Positions 20,106 through 33,155 of a stretch of DNA of 33,155 nt are shown here, piece after piece. Below the pieces are notes generated by a model. That model was not told where the DNA came from. It did no database searches and saw nothing but the letters and a program-made list of their open reading frames with translations. This DNA comes from Elysia marginata (lineage: Eukaryota > Mollusca > Gastropoda > Plakobranchidae), in contig BMAT01001508.1 in the NCBI GenBank assembly GCA_019649035.1, positions 363,034 to 396,188 on the forward strand, in the 5' to 3' direction. Position 1 is the stretch's first letter. Every line of letters begins with the position of its first letter. A program made the position numbers and the translations under genes.

Positions 20106-23100
20106 AAAGTGAGGCATAAGAAGAGCTCAAATTCTGCATTTTTAGAGTGAATTTAAAAGAAATTATTATAATTCTCACACAGAAACAGGTACACTGAACT
20201 ACACATGTATCCAGGGGATGCAAGAAGAATCTTGAGAAGGTGTGTTACTGTAATGCTAGGTAATGAAGAGCATCAAAATGCCTCTCAATATCTGGAAGAT
20301 TTGCTTGCACAGATATTCTTTGAGACTAAATTTATCACTGCATCTGCATCTAGATGGCTCTATAAAAAACATTGCTTAGAAAAGCTACAAAATCTACTTA
20401 AGTTGCTGACATTATGGCACAGAACCCAGGCTAACCATCTAAGGAAAAAGTTTTCAGCTTTAGAAACTTAAAACATTGCACAAATATTATTAAGTAAGGT
20501 TGTTTTCACTTTAAACTCATGCTTTCCATCAAATTTATTGATGTGAATTTTGATGTAAATTTCTTTCCAACAATTCCTGAAAAAAGAGTCTGGTGTATCA
20601 TTAGACACGTTTTCTTTGAAAGTCTTGACCCCTAGATTCTTGCTGCTGTACAGTGCATACAGTTCATTCAATATAATCAATGCTTGCTTGGACCTAGTAT
20701 TGTACATTTGCTTTGCAAGTTTTTCAACAGCAAAGACTGATAAAGGCCAAATGTATATTAAACTCAAATTATTTTTTTGCTTTGAAGATGTCTTCATGGT
20801 GAAAAGGACAGAAAATTATTTCTATTTTATAGACTTCTGCTTTGCATGAATGCCTTCAAGGGGTGAAAATCAAAGATAATGCTAATAAGAGAAAAAGAGA
20901 AAAAGCTTTTGAATCATATGACTAAATAAATTTGTACAGACCTTTTATCTCCTGTCATCATGGGTTTTGTATTAATGACTTAAAAATATTTTGCATTGAG
21001 GCCTTTGTGTGAGGGGAAAAATTCTGGCAGAAAGAGTTTAGTTTGTTTTCCTGGGCCACAGGAACCTGGAATGGTCATGCATGTACCACATCAACTGGTC
21101 ATGAGGTTATATATATAGTAAACAAGATGTACTGACATTTATAAAATGAATAACAAGCAGAGCTTTTCAAAAAGCAAACCATTCTGATTTATTAGTCTGA
21201 CCAAGATCAAATCTTGGAAATATTATTAACGTGAACATATATATACAAATAACAATGTACAAAATTACACCTGTGTTTACATCTCATACATATGTCTATG
21301 TTTTTAAGTCAGATACATAGAAATGAGAGGAACAATGCAACACAGGTTTGAAAGCATTTGCTCTTCAGTCTTCAGCATATAAATGTCAAAATCAGCTTTT
21401 CACACTTACACAAAAAAGGCTTGCATACAGATATAATAAAAAATGGTAAAAAAAAAAAAAGTCAATAGATGGCACATCAAACCCCTATGTAGCTATTTTG
21501 GAGAACCTGCGCAAGTAGACTTTAGAGGTTTGAGGCCCTAACTATCAAGCAAATCAAACCACTGATGTCCGTTCAGAGGCTTCATGCGCCCGTTTTTTTA
21601 AAGACATTTTTTGGACTCGAACAAATTAGATTTTCTGGAGAGTCATAGCCTGTAAAGGAATTCTTGGGTACTTTGATTTGATACGGTGTTGTACACCATC
21701 TGGATTTGATTTGCGACATGTTAATGTTCTTGTTTAGTGTTTAGTTTTTTCATTCATACAGATTTATTCTTTTTATAAGTCTAAATAACCTTTTTTGTTT
21801 TATAAACTTACTTCAGTCTTTTTTCAAAGCCGATTATTCAAAGGGCGAAGAATGTACCTATATTCTTACATGTAGGCCCTACATAATAAATATCAAATCT
21901 AAACTGTTCCATCTTAGGCACCCTATACTAACTCATTAGCTAATTCGTCAAATACTAACTGCACCGAAAATTTGAAAAAGAACATTTACTTTAAAAAGTG
22001 CATCACCTACTGCACAACTTTTTAAAGACATTTGAGTCACTGGCTTCTGCACACCTAGGCCCGGAAACAAATTCCCACTGCCATTCTCTACACACAAGAT
22101 GTAAAATCTACAAATGATAAAAAGTTTAAAACAAAATGATACCCCCAAACCCGTCGACCGAGTTCAAGGCCAAATGTTTAACCACCTCCAGCAAATGAAA
22201 CCAGTAGGCCTACTTTCTATGGATGTGCAAACATTATCTGACAATTTGTCACTTCTGGTCTGTAAAATCTTTTTCAAAAAATTTATTTTTTCCTGTCTAC
22301 TCATGTCAATTATCCAAACAATCAATCAATCTTTGTGAGAGTAAAATATTTGAAGATGAAACTTGATGTCAAGGTAACATTATTGAAATTCCAAATTTCA
22401 CGTTCTACAAGAAGTTAAGACATTGATTTTCTTTTGAAATTTAGGGTTTCAACTGCCTACAATGGTTGCTCTAAAAGCAGTGAAATAAATGTATTTAGTT
22501 AGGCACTATTTTTTTGTCTTTCCAAACGATTTTAAAGAAAAAAAAGCAACATGCTTTTAAATTCTAAAAATATATTGTCCAAATCAACCTGATAATATCT
22601 CTAACTTTTCCTTAAGCCTAATATTTCTCTAACTTAGTCTTACAGAAGTGTTGTAATTAAAAATTTGGCAAAGCTGAAAGAACAAGAAGTTTCTATTTTG
22701 CCTGAGGTATTGATGGTCTTTAGCTACAAAATTCAGAACTTTGAATAATCAAAATAAAAAATAAAGATTGTTCATGTAGAGGACATAAATAATGACAAAT
22801 ACCTACAAGGAAAATCAAACAGATACAATGCTTTTGTTACTATTTTTTACATTTTACAAAGAGAGAGAAAAAAAAATACTGTTCATGAATAATAGTAACC
22901 ATAATCATCTCATTGAAAAAACAAGAAAACTGTTCTTGGGTTTAGGGACTTGTCTACAATCTTCATGTCACTAAATTATTACTCCGTTTTGGTAACAAAA
23001 CAAAAAAACCTCAAGAGATTTTTTTATTTATAACAACACCTTTGTCCACCACTCAGAAGAAAGGCTGGATCAAACCTTTGAACTAACATCAGAGGTTTCA

Positions 23101-23760
23101 TTTGCTCAATAGTGCAGTTCTCAACCTTTGAAATCTTCAAGGAAGGTTGGATGCACCAATTGGAATAATCTCCACATCAGTGGTTTGATGTCGACCCGAC
23201 CATCGCATTGATTCTAATCCATCATTAACACACAACATTCATGTGATACAGATCCACCAGAGAATGAGATAGGTTATTTCTTTATGGAAAATCTTTGTGT
23301 TGAGAGAAGGGTAAAAAAATTTAAAAAAAATATAAGTATAAATAACTTTACAAGTCGCAAATAAAAAAGAAAGAAAAAGAAACACTAATGAAGTCAAAAA
23401 AGGTAAATGCATCTGTGAGTTGTGTAACAGTACCAGCTAGAAACAGTTTTTACAAACAGAACTGGCTTTAATGACATAAACAAGCTAAGTGTAAGATTTT
23501 CGCTTATGCAAAAACATACAATGGCACAAAAAGCAGAAAGGATCACAAAAAGCAACATTCACTTTCTCAGTCACATCCTCTCATAATTCGACTGATTAAC
23601 AAATTTATAGTTACAGCTTTTAGCAAAAAATAATCCTGTTTTCAATGGCTTTTCTATTTGATTGTTATTTTTGTGTGAAACCGAGTAGTAATGACGGCAA
23701 ATGTAAGTGTTGATTGGGTTTCATAACTAAGAAGAATTTATCTCATGACTAAGGTGAATG
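20106..23760. other. Intergenic DNA, no gene recognised
   Basis: AT-rich, with short chance frames only. The two longest (20205-20471 on + and 20468-20797 on -) have no motif I recognise, no splice support and no conserved composition. The right part may include the distal 3' UTR of CUL2, but no signal fixes its end. Confidence 0.5.
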
Positions 23761-23764
23761 AGTT

Positions 23765-25065
23765 GGAAGTGGGAAATCTTTGTTGGGAAAATGCCTTTAA
23801 TTAAAAAGTCCACTTTTCCCTTTTCATCTCTAAATTTTAAACCAACAAAAGTTTTAATATCTTTCAAGAAACTTTCAAAGTTGTAAAGCTTAGAAAAATG
23901 CATTTCTCAAATAAGCAATGCTTTCAAATGTGAAATGTGTGACATTCGACTTATTCACCCTGGTTGCAAAATATTTATTCTGTTTCCAGCAGTGAACACA
24001 AAGCTTTATAACCAATTCCTAACCCAAGAATATAGTACTAATGTCCCAAGTTCACAAACTAGACCTAAGCTAGAGGACTTGCCTCTTTTACAAAAAGACT
24101 GGACAATTAAAACTAGATACAGAATAATCCATTTAAAGTCAACACCTTCAAGGGAAACTCTTGCTAAAAGTCAATCCTTGCTTCAAGTCAACCACTTTTT
24201 TTGGCCCCAAGGCGTTGACTTTATCTAAATTCCATTATAATTTATACTTGCTCTAGGTCAACAATATTGATGACAGCATCTTACCAAATAGACTTTGAAT
24301 TGAAATTCAAGCTCATAAATAGGTGTTACAAATTTGAATTCCAAGATGATCACAAAAAAATGCTATCAGTTTGTAGGCTAACACAGCTTTAAAAGATTAT
24401 GAACAAAAATTTCACACTTTAAACCTTCTAATGTTTAAAGTACACATGAAATTGAAACGGTATTTGAATGGATATTTAGGCAAATGCTTGACAGCGATAG
24501 TTTTCTTTCTTTGCAAAGAATATTATTCCTGGTAGAAAGGAAAGTTGAAAATTTTCAATCTCATAAGTTTTAGGAAGAAAAAGCACTGGCCACAATATGA
24601 ATTAGCATAAAATTAAATTAAAGGACCTAAAACTTTTTGTGACCATGTGCGCTATGCTGTGATTCAACAAAGATTTCTTTATAGAGTGTGTAAAGATTTC
24701 ATTTCAACATATCAAATATATATAAACAAAAAAATTTTTTTTATTAATGCATTTCATAAACAAACTTCACAGGATTATAAAATATTATTATCCTCAAAGT
24801 CAAAAGTACAGATATTATGTCTTGCATCCAGGGCAAATAAGTCAAAAGTTGGAAATTCTTTTTTGAGAAATACCACTTCAAGGCCTATTCTCTGTTGCGT
24901 TTCAAATCAACAAAAAATTTGTTATCTTTTCCCAAAACTGATAATTTCATGAAGCTTAACATTTGAAAGCTTAGAAAAATGTTTTGCTCAAAACAGTAAC
25001 ACGCCTGAAGGTGAAAATTGCGACAATTTACTCATTCACCCTTGACGTAAGACATTTATTACCAC
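23765..25065. repeat. Diverged direct repeat, two copies about 1.08 kb apart
   Basis: Copy 1 lies at about 23765-23990 and copy 2 at about 24845-25065. Shared blocks in the same order include AGTTGGAA, an AATCAACAAAA/AACCAACAAAA block, the exact string AAAGCTTAGAAAAATG (23886 region and 24968 region), CTCAAA, and CATTCACCC/TATTCACCCT followed by an ACATTTATT/ATATTTATT block. The copies are substituted and carry small indels, so boundaries are approximate. The pair could be an old tandem duplication or two insertions of one dispersed repeat. Confidence 0.5.
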
Positions 25066-26855
25066 CAAAATTTAGGTAAGGAACAATCTGGCCTTGAGTT
25101 CAGAAAATGAAGGTGATCAAAATAGGTCATTGGGTCCTATGCAGAGAACTACATTTTGAGAATTCCTGTGAGAGCCAAGATATTGCTGCTTTCACACATT
25201 TATAATACAAAAAATCTAGAAAATACCGAAATATCTTAAACACTTCAGAATAGAATGTACATCCTAACACATTTGGTTTTGGTTGAAATTTGTGTTCAAT
25301 ATTTTCACCACAAAATGTTCTTATTGCTTGAACACTGTAAATTGATAGTCTGAATTTACCATGAGCAGCTTTATGATATGATAAAGATAATTGAAAAAAC
25401 CAAGAAGTAAACATGTATGACTAAAAGACTAAAAGCAGTCAAAACTTTTTATCACACAAGACAAACAATTGTGACTATCTTTCTATTGCTTAAACTGTAA
25501 GTGTTTTGCTATATTTTGATATTTCTAACAAACATTTATAAAAAACTCTTTTAATTTCATAAATAAGAGGATTTTTCATTACATTAGAACCACAGATACA
25601 CACAACCATGACAGCTGAAACTTATCAGATGAAGTTATTAGTACTAGTGCTCATCTATCTAGAGTGAGAAGAAAGAAAAAAGCAGATAATGACTTAATAT
25701 AACAATAATGATTTTATACCACATGGAAAAACCCACATGTATTTCAATAAAGTGAATAAGTTAAAAGTTTCATAACAGCAACAACAAAAAAATTCCCTGA
25801 AAGTTAGTCATCCAAAAATAAAGACAGCTTTAAAATCTTGTTAGATATAAAAAGGTAAAGTAACATCTGTAAATTATTCATTCTTCACAAAGCTCCTGTT
25901 TTATTGAGGGTTTTAAAACTAATAAAAAGAAAATGCTTATGAATCTTTTGAGGATTCACATGTTATCTAAACAGATTTTTAACACCAAAGTAAATTGATA
26001 TTAGAAATTACATGCAAAACATCTGAGATGGGCTTTAGGTACTCTAAATTTTAAGTTCTTATCCTAGTACTCAACTTACAAATGGCAGTATCAAGAATAG
26101 TTACAGTGGAATCCTAAAAACAATGCCTCAACCAAAACCTAGGGCAGCATTCATTCACATGTCAAACCTAAATGAAAAATTTTTTGTCAATCACTTGCAA
26201 AAGACCAAGATCACCAAAGGGTATTTACTGCGTAAATCACAGAAATTGCTCAGATGTCAAGCTTCGATGAATTTGATGCGGAGAGCATTTAAGTCAAACA
26301 CCTCACAATGTCTGTTGAACCTTCATAACCAGCCATCTGTCTAAGGTGAACATTTGTATTGGCTAGCATTTTTATATCACCCCCTTTTAATTTTGTCTGT
26401 GTTTTGATGCCCTATATGACCACCCCACCAACGCGACCGCAGGCAACCTTTAATCTCACAATATTTTATCTCTGCAATGCGACTTCTCTTAGTCTGAGAA
26501 AAACCAATTATTCACCAGTCCAGCACTTCGAAATGCTCCATACCTCTCTACTCCCTACGTATTTTTGTTAACCTGTGATATAAACCTACTAAGAAGACAG
26601 CCTCAGAAACCAGATGGATAACCACTGTGAAACTGACAGGCTATAACAAAGCAGGGCAAAATGTAAACAATCGACTAGGTACTCCCATACAGCCCATCAA
26701 CATGTCCCTCACCTCAATTTTTACAATATTGTAGTTAAGTTGCGTAACAACTTGTGACCGTCGTAAGAAATGTGGAAAATGAGGCGTCAATCACAACAGA
26801 AACCGATCGCTTCAAGTAGGCCTGAACTCAGCAGGCTAAAATGCAAACTGTCCTT
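25066..26855. other. Intergenic DNA, no gene recognised
   Basis: AT-rich with a slightly more GC-rich patch at about 26390-26830. A reverse-strand AATAAA (TTTATT at 25900-25905) is a possible but unproven CUL2 polyadenylation signal. No coding, RNA or terminal-repeat structure was recognised. Confidence 0.45.
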
Positions 26856-26861
26856 TTCAAA

Positions 26862-27141
26862 CAGGGATGCAAGCGGCTCATGCTCAAAAAGCAGGAAAAT
26901 TGTACACTCTGTAGGTGCCCTTATAATAGAACTTTTGATGGATCAATTCAAAGAGATAGATAGAACTCTGTACAAGTGCCCACACAGCTATACAACTAAA
27001 AAGAAGAGTGATTTTCAAAACTCTTAATTTAGGATGTTTCATTTAGATCATAATTTTTTCAAGTTTTCCTGCTTTTTTTTAGTTAAAGAAAACTGCTAAA
27101 AAATCGGAATTCCTGCAAAAATCGGAAAACTTGCATCCCTG
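26862..27141. mobile_element. MITE-like non-autonomous DNA transposon (280 bp)
   Basis: The left end CAGGGATGCAAG (26862-26873) and the right end CTTGCATCCCTG (27130-27141) are perfect 12-bp inverted repeats. They are flanked on both sides by TTCAAA (26856-26861 and 27142-27147), a plausible target-site duplication. The inverted similarity continues imperfectly inward around the GCAGGAA blocks, and the right end has two AAAATCGGAA copies. There is no transposase frame. CAGGG-type ends are typical of hAT elements, whose duplication is usually 8 bp, so the superfamily is uncertain. Confidence 0.65.
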
Positions 27142-27147
27142 TTCAAA

Positions 27148-28358
27148 ACAAATTCATTATTCCTAATGGGCTTTTAGGTATTCCTTGCCTAGCCAAACAT
27201 TTGCTCAAATAAACAAATGGGAACTCCACACAAAAGTTGTTGCTACATAAAAAAAGAAATTGAAAAAAAAATTATTTTACTGTTTACAAGCATGATTGCC
27301 CCATCAGGACCCCCCGCCCATAAACTACAATCACTATTTATATTCAATAGTTGCCATGTGGAGGTTTGACTGTACAATGATTCATCCTAAGCTAATGCAA
27401 ATATACCATTTGCACTGATGAAAAAAGCCCTAGGTTATCTTTTCTATTAAAAAAAAGTAGCAACATGGGTGAAAAATCTCAATGATATTTCAACCTGGAA
27501 GCTTTCCTAGTCAGTCTTATCTCATACATGCCAAATTAATATCCATGGTAGAAAATTTACTAGAACAAATACGAGTAAAAAAAAACAACTACCATTCAAA
27601 AATCTTGCAGGAAATGAAATGTTTCAACAAAAAGTCTTGTTAGTTTTGTTAAGTCTCCATGATATCTCTGTGTTAAATTGGTTAAAATGGTATAGATCTA
27701 CTGAACTTATTTTCAACAGCATCTTTAGATAGTCACAGGTAAAGTTACCTTAAAAAAGTAAATAACTTTTAACTGTGTCAAAAGGCACAGTACACGAACA
27801 TCATTTTGTTTTGACTAATAAATAAAAAAGCTAAAGCAAAAAAAAAACCAAAAAAAAAAACCAAATAATAACTGAAAAAATCTACGTCCTTTTAATTTAA
27901 GCAAAACAGTTGTGTGTAGATCTTCAAAAAAAACAAAACAAAACAAAACTATCATTTAAAAAATGAAATAAAAAAACAGGTTGAAATGTTTAAAAAGCAA
28001 CTTTTGATATCATGTTAAACTCAGACTGCAAAAAGCTGGAACTATAGCTTTCCACCCTCTCCTGGTTGGTACAAACGTCTGACTTTAAACTGCGACGCTT
28101 AACATTGTTAGCCTATCTTAATTCTCATATCACACAATCACAACTTCCAAATCACAGAATGTCTTAACATATCCTATCAATTTTTTACTCACTAAACAAA
28201 CTTCACATAATGAAACCAACAGGCAAGAGGTTTGATGAAACCAGTCAATGAGTCACAGTATGGTAAACTGTCACAAAGCAGAGCTTGTCTTTATAGAAAT
28301 AAATTCAACAGACTTGTGAAATGGCAAAGAGAACAGAAAGTTTATCCCGCACATAAGA
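27148..28358 (-). other. Probable CUL2 3' UTR and flank
   Basis: This lies immediately downstream of the CUL2 stop codon on the - strand. It is AT-rich with poly-A/poly-T runs, notably A-runs at 27839-27860. No AATAAA on the - strand is evident near the stop. The variant ATTAAA (TTTAAT at 27891-27896) is the nearest candidate. No other feature is visible. Confidence 0.45.
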
Positions 28359-32884
<4,526 letters not shown>

Positions 32885-33155
32885 CTGCAAGGTTTTCAAA
32901 GAAAAAAAATTAAAACATAAGTTTTTAACATTCGAACTAACACATCAACTTAATACTTAAAACTTTCATTCAGGGTGAGAATACAGAATATAGAAATGAT
33001 TAATTTGTTTAGGCTGTGTAGCTATACTTGATTGACACTTTTCAGAGTCAATTATTTACAACAAAGGTTTTCCTTGCCTGATTGGAAACGACCATCAATA
33101 ATTTTCATTCATCATGGACACAGAGCAGTACAGAAGTCTCGGCTTATAAATATAG
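32885..33155 (-). other. CUL2: CUL2 intron running off the right edge
   Basis: Upstream of the first visible CUL2 exon on the - strand. I find no cullin-like peptide here, so this is taken as intron. The remaining 5' exons lie outside the window. Confidence 0.6.

Noticed and set aside
20205..20797. 88-codon + frame and 109-codon - frame after the LINE relic
   Set aside because: No motif recognised and nothing links them to the LINE or to either gene; chance frames are expected here.
24647..24952. 101-codon + frame
   Set aside because: Lys/Ile/Phe-rich AT-driven translation with no domain, partly overlapping the diverged repeat.

Overview
The window is animal nuclear DNA: AT-rich, with small exons separated by introns of roughly 0.2-1.0 kb that carry metazoan splice signals, plus abundant microsatellites and a decayed LINE. 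Protein divergence from vertebrate relatives points to an invertebrate. A lophotrochozoan such as a mollusc is my best guess, but that is inference. No bacterial, phage or CRISPR-type system is present.

Two protein-coding genes lie tail to tail. On the + strand, nine exons between 4949 and 13210 encode the C-terminal 1070 residues of an MRL-family adaptor (Mig-10/RIAM/lamellipodin; vertebrate RAPH1 and APBB1IP). They give a basic coiled-coil start, a Ras-association domain, a PH domain and a long proline-rich tail with Ena/VASP-, SH3- and SH2-type motifs. The 5' end of the gene is not recognised and probably lies upstream of the window. On the - strand, seven exons between 32884 and 28359 encode the C-terminal 279 residues of cullin-2 (CUL2), including the neddylation lysine and the terminal DEYSYIA. 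The rest of CUL2 lies beyond the right edge. One of its introns uses a GC-AG splice pair.

Layout: 1-4948 is non-coding and microsatellite-rich (GA, GAA, CTAT/CTGT and CT arrays, and a 31-bp tandem repeat). 4949-13210 is the MRL gene. 13211-18269 is its 3' UTR and intergenic DNA. 18270-20105 is a dead non-LTR retrotransposon with RT motifs spread over all three forward frames. 20106-28358 is intergenic DNA and possibly CUL2 3' UTR, with a diverged direct repeat (about 23765-25065) and a 280-bp MITE-like element with 12-bp perfect terminal inverted repeats and a 6-bp target duplication (26856-27147). 28359-33155 is the 3' half of CUL2.

The two genes do not act in one pathway: the MRL protein links Ras/Rap GTPases and phosphoinositides to actin through Ena/VASP at the membrane, while CUL2 is the scaffold of an Elongin BC ubiquitin ligase. 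Their neighbourhood is of interest mainly as possible conserved linkage. I did not find a convincing undescribed system. The most notable items are the MITE, the GC-AG intron, a changed residue in the PH domain and the motif layout of the MRL tail.
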